This document shows, piece by piece, positions 1-7,199 of a stretch of 64,000 nt of DNA. The DNA is taken from positions 1 through 64,000 of the forward strand of contig JAWKRB010000014.1 of the NCBI GenBank assembly GCA_041389885.1, read 5' to 3'. The DNA is from JAWKRB01 sp041389885. GTDB lineage: Bacteria; Myxococcota_A; Polyangia; Polyangiales; Ga0077539. Under the pieces are notes generated by a model, which did no database searches, was not told where the DNA came from, and worked only from the letters and a program-made list of their open reading frames with translations. The number at the start of each line of letters is the position of its first letter. Position 1 is the stretch's first letter. The translations under genes were made by a program, and so were the position numbers.

Positions 1-669
1 GCCCTTGCGCAGGGGCACCGCGGTGCCTCGCACGTCTCGAATCGCGCCGATCTTCTCGCCGTCGCGCAGCCGCCTCGCGACCTCCCACACCGGGCGCTCG
101 CCCATGCCGAAGATCAGCAGGTCGGCCTTCGCGTCGAGCAGCACCGAGCGGCGCACCTCGTCGCTCCAGTAGTCGTAGTGCGCGATGCGACGCAGCGAGG
201 CCTCGATGCCCCCGAGCACCACGGGCACGCCGGGGAACGCCTGTCGGCAGAGGTTCGAGTAGACGATCGAGGCGCGGTTGGGCCGCGCGCCGGTGCGGCC
301 GCCGGGGGAGTACTGGTCGTCGGCGCGGACCTTCTTCTGCGCCGTCAGCTTGTTGAGCATCGAGTCGAGGTTGCCGGCGGTCACGCCGATCATCACCCGC
401 GGCGCGCCCAGGCGCTTGATGTCGTCGACGGTGCGCCAGTCGGGCTGCGCGATCATCCCCACGCGAAAGCCTCGGGCCTCGAGAAAGCGCCCGATGAGCG
501 CCGCGCCGAAGGCGGGGTGGTCGACGTAGGCGTCGCCGTTGATGAGCAGGATGTCGAGCGCGTCCCAGCCCCGCGCGTCCATCTCCTCGCGGGTGGTGGG
601 CAAGAACCTGCGAAGGTCGCGGGGCGGCGCGCTCGCGTTGCGCCGCAAAGGAACCAGTTGCGTGCTCAC
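1..669 (-). CDS. YgiQ-family radical SAM protein, N-terminal part
   Basis: Partial gene: the minus-strand frame is open from a GTG at 669 to the window edge, giving 223 codons of the N-terminus. The translation begins VSTQLVPLRRNASAPPRDL and contains LPTTREEMDARGWDALDIL, a GDAYVDHPAFGAALIGR segment and SPGGRTGARPNRASIVYSN, which together are typical of the UPF0313/YgiQ N-terminal domain. The radical SAM CxxxCxxC cluster lies beyond the window edge and cannot be seen. YgiQ proteins have no settled reaction. The upstream minus-strand gene (713-1054) ends 43 bp away, so the two may be co-transcribed. The family call rests on recalled sequence pattern only. Confidence 0.8.
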   Translation of the reverse strand, partial: MSTQLVPLRRNASAPPRDLRRFLPTTREEMDARGWDALDILLINGDAYVDHPAFGAALIGRFLEARGFRVGMIAQPDWRTVDDIKRLGAPRVMIGVTAGNLDSMLNKLTAQKKVRADDQYSPGGRTGARPNRASIVYSNLCRQAFPGVPVVLGGIEASLRRIAHYDYWSDEVRRSVLLDAKADLLIFGMGERPVWEVARRLRDGEKIGAIRDVRGTAVPLRKG

Positions 670-712
670 AGCCCGAGACCCTAGGACACCGCCCGCGAGA
701 CCGCCATCGCCC

Positions 713-1054
713 TCACCAGGTCACGTCGGTCTGCATGAGCGCCGCGAGCTCGCCGAGCGCGGCCGTGTAGCGCCGCCGGGGCGCCTCGCCCTCGAGGCCC
801 AGCGACGCGTCGGAGAGGCCCTCGACCTCGTCGAGCGCGCGGAGCGTCGCCGCGGTCAGCACGGCGCGGTCGGCCTCGCTCGGGGCGATCTCGTCGATTG
901 ACGTCGCGGCGCCGTCTGCGGGCCAGCGGTCGAGCACCGGGTCGAGGCCCATCACCGAGTCTCGGAGCCCGTCGAGCTGGCGCCGCAGCGCGCCGAAGCT
1001 GGCGTCGTCCGCGCCCCAGCGCGCGCCGTCGGTCCACACGATTCGGTCTCTCAT
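713..1054 (-). CDS. small hypothetical protein
   Basis: A 113-residue soluble, acidic protein beginning MRDRIVWTDGARWGADDASF. I see no signal peptide, membrane segment, cysteine or known motif; predicted content is mostly helical with many Ala/Asp/Glu/Leu. It lies divergently from the Ser/Thr kinase at 1125 (70 bp between starts) and upstream of the ygiQ-like gene. Codon use (GC-rich third positions) matches its neighbours, which supports a real gene over a shadow. Function unknown. Confidence 0.6.
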   Translation of the reverse strand: MRDRIVWTDGARWGADDASFGALRRQLDGLRDSVMGLDPVLDRWPADGAATSIDEIAPSEADRAVLTAATLRALDEVEGLSDASLGLEGEAPRRRYTAALGELAALMQTDVTW

Positions 1055-1124
1055 GGCAGGCGGAGTCTACGCGACGCCGGGGAGGGTGCGCGGCGGAGGA
1101 GATCCAACGTAGAGTGCGGCGGTC

Positions 1125-3500
1125 GTGTCCGAGCGCCGCCTCGCCCGCTACCGCCTGCTCCGTCGCATCGGCGCCGGAGGCATGGCCGAGGTGTTTCGGG
1201 CGGAGCTCGAAGGCGCCGAGGGCGTCACCCGCGAGCTCGTGGTCAAGCGCATTCACGGCGCCCTCGCGCAAGACCCCGAGGCCGTCGCGATGTTCGTCGA
1301 CGAGGCGCGCATCGCCGCGCGGCTCCGGCACCCGAACATCGTGCAGGTGTACGAGTTCGGGCGAGACGCCGACGACTACTTCCTCGCCATGGAGCTCGTC
1401 GACGGCTGCGACCTCGCGACGCTCATTCGCTCGTGGCACGGCAGCCCTGCGCCGATGGGCGTGACGGCGTGGGTCGTCGGCGAGCTCCTCGAGGCGCTGG
1501 AGTACCTGCACGGCCTGCGCGACGACGCGGGCGACCCCCTGGGGCTCGTGCACCGCGACGTCTCTCCGCACAACGTGCTCCTCGGGGCTTCGGGCGAGGT
1601 GAAGCTCGCCGATTTCGGCATCGCCCGCGCCGCGCGACGCGTCGGCGACCCCGCGGGCGACGCGAAGGTCAAGGGCAAGCTGGCGTTCATGGCGCCTGAG
1701 CAGTGCCGCGGCGACGCCATCGACGCCAGGGCCGACCTCTTCGGCGCGGGCGCGGTGCTCTACGAGCTGCTCTGCGGCGCGCGCCCCTACCGCGAGCGTG
1801 ACGACCGCCCGCTGGCTGAGGCCGTGCGCGCTGGAGACATCGTGCCGCTGCGTGAGCGCGCGCCCTGGGTCTCAGACGAGCTCGCCGAGGTCGTCGCGCG
1901 CGCCGTCGCCGCCGACCCCGACGCGCGCTTCCCCGACGCGCGCGCGTTTCACGACGCGCTCGAGCGCGCGTTCGCCGTCGACGCGGTGCGCGCCGAGCGC
2001 GGCATGCTCGCCTCGACCGTGCGCTCGCTCGAGGGCGCGCGCGCAGCCCCGCCCGCCGCGCTCAGCGAGCGAACCCTCACCGCCGAAGACGAGGTGGCGG
2101 TCCCCGAGGCGGTCGCTCCCGAGGCGCCGCCGCCGCCGCCACCCTCGCGCACCCGGAGGCTCGCCGAGCGCGGCGCGATGGCCGTCGCGGTGTTCGTCGT
2201 GGCGCTCCTCGCAGAGCGACGCACGCGCCCCGCGGCGCCGCGACCGCCCCCCGCCGCCGAGCCCGCGGTGACGCTCGCGCTGGACCTCGTCGCCGCCCGC
2301 GCCACCGCGGCCCTCCGGCGGGACCTCGAGGCGCGCTGCGCCGCGCGCATCGCCGTGGTCGACCCCAGCGGCGCGGCGCGGGCCGACCTCGCGCTGCTCG
2401 CCTGGCGGGATTTCGCGCCGGCGGCGACGCGCTTCGCGCCCCTCGACGACGAGCTCTCCGAAGAGGCTCGCGCGCGGGCGGTGCGAACGGGGCGGGCGCT
2501 GGGCGTGAGCGTCCGGTCGGCCGACGACGCGCCCGCGGCCGTGCGCTTCGTGCCGCTCGGCGTCGACCCCGCCGTGTTCTTCGCGCGCCGAGACGCGCTC
2601 GCCGCCCTCGCCGAGGCGCCCGAGTCGGCCTCGCACTCGCTGCGCGCGACGCTGAGCGAGGCCCTCGGCGGCGCGCCGCGGGGGGGGAGGGTGCCCTCGG
2701 GCGACCTCGATGGCTGGGGCAGCTGGGAGCTCGCCTCGGCGTCGGTCACGCTGCGGCGCAGCGGATTCGGCGCGTACCGGGTGTGGGTGGCGGCGGGCGC
2801 GACGGCGGCGGCGGCCGAGACCTGGACCGCCCGCGCGGCCTCCCACGAGCCCGAGTCCGCCAGCGAGCTCCGGTCGTCGCACGGGCTGACCTCCGTGCTG
2901 GGGTGGGACCGCGCGCTGCAGTCCCTCGACCTGCTCTCGATCGGCGCCGAGCTCACCGACGACGACCCGCTCCCGCCCGAGCGCTCCGACGTGGCCTTCG
3001 GCTGGGCGCCCCTCTCGCGGCTTCGGCGCGTCGACGCGTCGCGCTGGCGCCTCGCGCGGATGCCTCGCGGCGACGACTGGAGGCTCGACGCCCGGGGCGA
3101 GCCGCTGCGCCTGGGCGCGCACGTGGTCCCGTCGGAGCTCCTGGGGTGGGTGTCGGGGCTGTCGTCCCTCCGCGGGCGCGCGGCGCGCTGCGTGCTCGGG
3201 CGGCTGACCTCGCCCGCGGCCCTCGACGCCGCGCAGCGCGCGCTGGGGCTGACCGAGCCGGGCACCGCGCCGACCTGGGCGGTCGCGGCGATGGAGCCCG
3301 CGCTGCGCGAGGCCCTCACCGCCTCGAGGCTGCTGCTCCTGCGAGACGGCAGCGTCTCGCCGTCCCGTCGTCGCGAGGCCTGGTGGACGCTCTGGCGTGA
3401 CTCGGTGCTCGGCTCGGCCAGGGGCACCCCCTCCGAAGAGCTGCGCCTCCAGGAGTCCTGGCGCGAGCGCGCAGGGATCGTCTTCGCCCGCGCGCCGTGA
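1125..3500 (+). CDS. membrane-tethered Ser/Thr protein kinase (PknB-like)
   Basis: A 791-residue Hanks-type kinase starting at GTG. The glycine loop GAGGMAEVF is at residues 16-24, the ATP-binding Lys at 41, the catalytic loop HRDVSPHN at 143-150, DFG at 163-165, and the activation segment ends in MAPEQ near 189-193. The HRDVSPxN variant is common in myxobacterial kinases. A Pro-rich linker (about 305-342) leads to a membrane segment at about 350-363. The ~425-residue C-terminal part would lie outside the cytoplasm; I recognise no family in it, so it may be a sensor domain of new type. All catalytic residues are present, so it is likely active. It is followed by a small membrane protein gene at 3529. 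Confidence 0.9.
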   Translation: MSERRLARYRLLRRIGAGGMAEVFRAELEGAEGVTRELVVKRIHGALAQDPEAVAMFVDEARIAARLRHPNIVQVYEFGRDADDYFLAMELVDGCDLATLIRSWHGSPAPMGVTAWVVGELLEALEYLHGLRDDAGDPLGLVHRDVSPHNVLLGASGEVKLADFGIARAARRVGDPAGDAKVKGKLAFMAPEQCRGDAIDARADLFGAGAVLYELLCGARPYRERDDRPLAEAVRAGDIVPLRERAPWVSDELAEVVARAVAADPDARFPDARAFHDALERAFAVDAVRAERGMLASTVRSLEGARAAPPAALSERTLTAEDEVAVPEAVAPEAPPPPPPSRTRRLAERGAMAVAVFVVALLAERRTRPAAPRPPPAAEPAVTLALDLVAARATAALRRDLEARCAARIAVVDPSGAARADLALLAWRDFAPAATRFAPLDDELSEEARARAVRTGRALGVSVRSADDAPAAVRFVPLGVDPAVFFARRDALAALAEAPESASHSLRATLSEALGGAPRGGRVPSGDLDGWGSWELASASVTLRRSGFGAYRVWVAAGATAAAAETWTARAASHEPESASELRSSHGLTSVLGWDRALQSLDLLSIGAELTDDDPLPPERSDVAFGWAPLSRLRRVDASRWRLARMPRGDDWRLDARGEPLRLGAHVVPSELLGWVSGLSSLRGRAARCVLGRLTSPAALDAAQRALGLTEPGTAPTWAVAAMEPALREALTASRLLLLRDGSVSPSRRREAWWTLWRDSVLGSARGTPSEELRLQESWRERAGIVFARAP

Positions 3501-3528
3501 CGCGCGAAGGGGTGCTATAAGCCGCGTC

Positions 3529-3711
3529 ATGCAGACCCTCGTCGCCCTCGCGGCCGCGTCGATTTTGGTGATCTTCGGCGCGATGATGAACGCGCCGACC
3601 CCGCCCGCCGAGGTCGTGCCCGAGCCCCCCGCGCCCGTGGCCTTCAACCCGCCGCCTCCCCCCGCGATGGAGGGCACCCCCTCCGCCGACAACGCGCCCT
3701 CGGGTGGTTGA
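3529..3711 (+). CDS. small Pro-rich membrane protein
   Basis: A 60-residue protein starting MQTLVALAAASILVIFGAMM. The N-terminal ~20 residues form one hydrophobic helix (uncleaved anchor or signal); the rest is Pro/Ala-rich with PPPPPAMEG. The ATG lies 28 bp after the kinase stop codon, so the pair may be co-transcribed. I chose this start over the longer upstream frame because the hydrophobic helix begins here and the upstream extension overlaps the kinase gene. No family recognised. Confidence 0.55.
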   Translation: MQTLVALAAASILVIFGAMMNAPTPPAEVVPEPPAPVAFNPPPPPAMEGTPSADNAPSGG

Positions 3712-3721
3712 GCGCACTGAC

Positions 3722-3740
3722 AAGCTCCAGTTCGGAGCTT
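3722..3740. terminator. hairpin between convergent genes
   Basis: A perfect 7-bp inverted repeat (AAGCTCC / GGAGCTT) with a 5-nt loop lies in the 75 bp between the convergent ends at 3711 and 3787. No T-run follows on either strand, so a terminator role is inferred from position and symmetry only. Confidence 0.45.
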
Positions 3741-3786
3741 ACGAGATTCTTCGGGGATGAGGGCCGCCGCGCAGGGCGCGGGCGGG

Positions 3787-4596
3787 TCAGCGCCTTCGTG
3801 CCTTGAGCGCCTGCGTGACCGCGAGCGACGCGTGCGCGTCCGCGCAGTCGGGGTCGAGCTCGATGGCCCTCTGCGCGAGCGCCTCGGCGCCGTCGAGGTC
3901 CTGCCCGCCCTTGCGCAGCGCGACCGACGCGCGCACGAGCGGTGAGGGGTCGGCCGGGCGCTGGCGCGCGACGCGCTTCCAGAGCCCCGCGGCGTCTGAC
4001 CATCGCCCCGCGCCCTCGGCCTGCTCGGCCTGCATCGCGGCGAGCGTCGCTCGGGTCTCCGTCACGGTCTCGGCCGCGGCGAGCAGGGTGTCGACGCGCA
4101 CGGCCCCTGGCTCCACCGAGCGCGCCACGAGGAGGTGCACCGCGGCGCTGAGGCGCTCCACCTCGACGATCACTTTCGAGAGGTCGGCGCGCATCGACTC
4201 GAGACGGGGATCAGGGGGGAGCGCGGCGCGCAGGTCGGGCGCGGACGGCTGCCGCGCGGGCGCCGCCGCCCGCGGGACCTCCGTGGCCGCCGCGGTCGAG
4301 GCCACCCAGGTGAAGTCCGCGAGGGTGGCCGCGGGCGCAGGCCCCCCCGCCGCGGCGAGGCGAGACTGATCGTAGCGGTGACGCTTCACCGGGTCTGACA
4401 GCACCGCGAAGGCGCCCTCGATCGAGCGCAGCGCCCGCTCAAACAGGCCGCGCTCCGCGGGCGGCGCGAAGGTCGGGTCGTAGCGCCGAGACCGGGCCTG
4501 CCACGCGCGATGAATCGCCGGCGCGTCGGCGTCTGCGGGGACCCCGAGCAGTTCGTAGTGGTCCATCATGTCGAAGCGCGAAAGAAACTCGTCCAT
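3787..4596 (-). CDS. degenerate J-domain protein with TPR-like C-terminus
   Basis: A 269-residue protein. Residues 12-80 match a DnaJ J-domain in layout (HYELLGVPADADAPAIHRAW, then SIEGAFAVLSDPVKRHRYD). The HPD tripeptide needed to stimulate DnaK is absent: the loop reads RRYDPTF, so HPD is replaced by DPT. The C-terminal part (about 175-269) looks like tetratricopeptide helices (GRWSDAAGLWKRVARQRPAD; GAEALAQRAIELDPDCADAH). Similar J/TPR hybrids of unknown role occur in myxobacteria. It is probably a scaffold that does not act as a DnaK co-chaperone. Start ATG at 4596 gives the conserved MDEF.. MMDHYELLG lead. Confidence 0.75.
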   Translation of the reverse strand: MDEFLSRFDMMDHYELLGVPADADAPAIHRAWQARSRRYDPTFAPPAERGLFERALRSIEGAFAVLSDPVKRHRYDQSRLAAAGGPAPAATLADFTWVASTAAATEVPRAAAPARQPSAPDLRAALPPDPRLESMRADLSKVIVEVERLSAAVHLLVARSVEPGAVRVDTLLAAAETVTETRATLAAMQAEQAEGAGRWSDAAGLWKRVARQRPADPSPLVRASVALRKGGQDLDGAEALAQRAIELDPDCADAHASLAVTQALKARRR

Positions 4597-4786
4597 CTGC
4601 CGGCGAACTCCTCTGGATTTCCGATCGCGGAGGGTAGTCGTCGGTCGAGCGCTCTGGGAGAATTTCTTTCAGTGTCAGTCAATGTCGCGACGGGGGCCGG
4701 AATGTACCCCCAGAATTTTTACTGATCGTTTGATCTGTGGTGATCATCTGTGCGGCGGCGCAGCGTGGCGTCGCGAGGAGCAGAGC
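4597..4786. promoter_or_regulatory. divergent promoter region, locally AT-rich
   Basis: The 190 bp between divergent genes at 4596 (minus) and 4787 (plus) contains an AT-richer stretch around 4660-4750, unusual for this window, with three closely spaced GATC sites at 4723-4746. It must hold promoters for both genes, but I cannot assign a -35/-10 pair with confidence. Confidence 0.35.
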
Positions 4787-5137
4787 ATGACCATGAGCGG
4801 CGAGCGGTTCTTTCGGGCGGCGGGGTTCTTGTTCACCTGGACGCGCGTGCGCGACCGGCGATGGACCCGCCTCGACATGTGGGTCGAAGACCCCCGAGAC
4901 GGAGGCCGTCACTGGGTCACCACCGCGAGCGTTCGCAGCGACGCCCGGGAGCGGCTCTACTCGATGGCGCTGGCGCTCGTGGCGCAGGTGCGATCCCTTG
5001 AGGTCGCGCCCCGGAGGGACCCCGCGGCGTTCGCCGTGGCCATCAGCATCGCGCTCACGCAAGACCGCCTGGCCCGGCTCGACGCGCGCGTGGCCACGGC
5101 GGTCGCGGCCAGCGTCTCGAACCGATCCGCGGCGTGA
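4787..5137 (+). CDS. small hypothetical protein
   Basis: A 116-residue protein beginning MTMSGERFFRAAGFLFTWTR. A GGAG ribosome-binding site at 4777-4780 sits 6 bp before the ATG at 4787, which fixes the start. The sequence is soluble, with aromatic/basic N-terminal half (TRLDMWVEDPRDGGRHWVTT) and an Ala-rich helical C-terminus. No known family. Its stop codon overlaps a GTG (GTGA at 5134) that could open an extended recQ frame, so the two genes may be translationally coupled. Confidence 0.6.
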   Translation: MTMSGERFFRAAGFLFTWTRVRDRRWTRLDMWVEDPRDGGRHWVTTASVRSDARERLYSMALALVAQVRSLEVAPRRDPAAFAVAISIALTQDRLARLDARVATAVAASVSNRSAA

Positions 5138-5214
5138 GCGCCGTGGGGACCGCGCGCGCGCCTCGCGTCGATCTCGGAGGTCGCGCCGGGGGCGGGTGCT
5201 ATGGTCGCGCCGCG

Positions 5215-7122
5215 ATGAATCCCCCGGAGGCGCGTGCTGCAGACGCCGACGAGCTCGCGCTTCGACTCCGTGAGCGCTTTGGCCTGAACGACTTTCGCCC
5301 CTGGCAGCGCGAGGCCATCGACGCGGTGCTCGGCGCGCCGGGCAAGGCCCTCGTGGTGGCGCCCACGGGCGGCGGCAAGAGCCTCACCTACCAGTTCCCG
5401 GCGACCGAGCTGCCGGGCACCACCCTCGTCGTCTCACCCCTCGTCGCGCTGATGGAGGACCAGGTCCAGTCCCTCCAGGCGCGCGGCATCGAGGCGACCT
5501 ACCTCGCCGCGACCCTCGAGCCCGAGCTGCGGCGCGAGCGCGAGCGATGGATGCGCCGGGGGCGCTACAAGCTCGTGTACGTGGCGCCCGAGCGCCTCCA
5601 GTACGACGGCTTCATCGAGACCTGCACCGCCTCGAACATCGGCCTCCTCGCGGTCGACGAGGCGCACTGCATCTCGATGTGGGGCCACGACTTTCGCCCC
5701 GAGTACCTGCGCATCGGCGAGCTCATCGGGCGCTTGAACCCGCCGCGCATCATCGCCTGCACGGCCACGGCGACGCCCGACGTGCGAAGGGAGATCCTCG
5801 AGCGGCTGGGCCTCGTCGACGGCGAGGTCAAGGTCGTGCTCCGGGGCTTCGCGCGCCCCAACCTCCACCTCGCCGCGCAGTCGGTCGACGGCCCCGCGGC
5901 CGCGCGCGAGCGGGTGCGGAGCGAGCTGCAGCGGGTGCTCGGCGACCCGCGCCGCCCCGCGGGGGGCGCGATCGTGTACGCCGCGACGCGCAAGCAGGTC
6001 GAGGTCGTCGCCGACGACCTCAGGCGCCGGGGGTGGAACGCCTCGCCCTACCACGCGGGCCTCGACGCCGAGACGCGCACCGAGCTCTCGACCCGCTTCT
6101 CGCGCCGCGAGGTCGACGTCGTCGTCGCCACCAACGCCTTCGGCATGGGCATCGACCGCGCCGACATTCGCACGGTGATCCATCACCAGCCGCCGTCGAG
6201 CATCGAGGCGTACTACCAGGAGGTCGGCCGCGCGGGGCGCGACGGCCGCGAGGCGCACGGCCTGCTGCTCATGTCCGGCGCAGACATCGCGCTGCGGCGC
6301 AGGCTCGTGCAGCTCGGCTTCGAGGGCGAAGAGGTCGACCCGGCGGTCGCGGCGCGGGCCTGGAGGCAGTTTCGCGAGCTGCTGCGGTACCTCGACGCCG
6401 GCACGTGCCGACACGACTTCATCCTGCGGTACTTCGGAGACGAGCAGGAGATCCTGGGAGGGTGCGGGCACTGCGACGTCTGCGCGTCCCTCGACGAGGT
6501 CGCCGACGACGACGCGCAGCGGGAGGAGGCGACGCTGGTGGCGCGCAAGGCGCTCGCGGGCGTCGCGCGGGCCAAGGGCAGGGCGGGCACCCAGGCCATC
6601 GCCGAGATGCTCCGAGGGGTGAGCACCCCGCGCACCGAGCGCTTCGGCTTCACCCGGCTGAGCACCTTCGGCCTGCTCCGCGACGCGAGCCAGGACTGGG
6701 TGGTCGCGGTGCTCCGGGGGCTCATCGCGGCGGGGTGGATCGATCTCACGCCCACCGATCACCCGGTGCCCCTCCTGACGGCCTCGGGCGGCAAGGCGAT
6801 GCGCTCCACGGAGGGCCTGCGCTTCAGGCTCCCGCCCCAGCCTCGCGCCCGAAGCGCCGCGAGGTCTGGGGCGAAGAGCCGACCGAGCGTCGAATTCGAC
6901 CGCGAGCTCTTCGAGCGCCTCCGCGCGTGGCGGGCCGAGACCGCGCGCCGGCTGGGCTACCCCGCCTACGTCGTGGCCTTCGACCGAACCCTCGAAGAGG
7001 TCGCCGCGCGCACGCCCCTGCGCGTCGACGACCTCGCGGGGATCACCGGCCTCGGCGCCGAGCGAATCCGGGCGTACGGCGACGGTCTGGTCGGCGTGGT
7101 GCGTGCGGGCCTCGCGAGCTGA
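5215..7122 (+). CDS. recQ: ATP-dependent DNA helicase RecQ
   Basis: A 635-residue superfamily 2 3'-5' DNA helicase with the full RecQ layout. Walker A PTGGGKS is at 50-56, the DEAH box (VDEAHC) at about 147-152, and the RecQ aromatic-rich loop follows. Zinc-binding cysteines are at 398, 417, 420 and 423. A winged-helix RQC region follows, and an HRDC domain is at about 560-630 (RAWRAETARRLGYPAYVVAF). It acts in replication-fork and recombination repair. I chose ATG 5215 because the conserved LRERFGLNDFRPWQREAI begins soon after; an upstream GTG at 5134 would add 27 residues of low-complexity sequence. Not part of an obvious repair operon. Confidence 0.93.
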   Translation: MNPPEARAADADELALRLRERFGLNDFRPWQREAIDAVLGAPGKALVVAPTGGGKSLTYQFPATELPGTTLVVSPLVALMEDQVQSLQARGIEATYLAATLEPELRRERERWMRRGRYKLVYVAPERLQYDGFIETCTASNIGLLAVDEAHCISMWGHDFRPEYLRIGELIGRLNPPRIIACTATATPDVRREILERLGLVDGEVKVVLRGFARPNLHLAAQSVDGPAAARERVRSELQRVLGDPRRPAGGAIVYAATRKQVEVVADDLRRRGWNASPYHAGLDAETRTELSTRFSRREVDVVVATNAFGMGIDRADIRTVIHHQPPSSIEAYYQEVGRAGRDGREAHGLLLMSGADIALRRRLVQLGFEGEEVDPAVAARAWRQFRELLRYLDAGTCRHDFILRYFGDEQEILGGCGHCDVCASLDEVADDDAQREEATLVARKALAGVARAKGRAGTQAIAEMLRGVSTPRTERFGFTRLSTFGLLRDASQDWVVAVLRGLIAAGWIDLTPTDHPVPLLTASGGKAMRSTEGLRFRLPPQPRARSAARSGAKSRPSVEFDRELFERLRAWRAETARRLGYPAYVVAFDRTLEEVAARTPLRVDDLAGITGLGAERIRAYGDGLVGVVRAGLAS

Positions 7123-7199
7123 TCCCCGTCGGAAAGAATGCGCGGGGTCACGTCGATCTTGCGCCGAGCCAACGCGACAGGGCATCTAAGGCGGCGAAC

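Noticed and set aside
5547..7199. Open plus-strand frame running through recQ and joined to the TonB receptor frame
   Set aside because: The part within recQ is Arg-rich and out of frame with RecQ motifs; the true receptor begins at its signal peptide at 7200.
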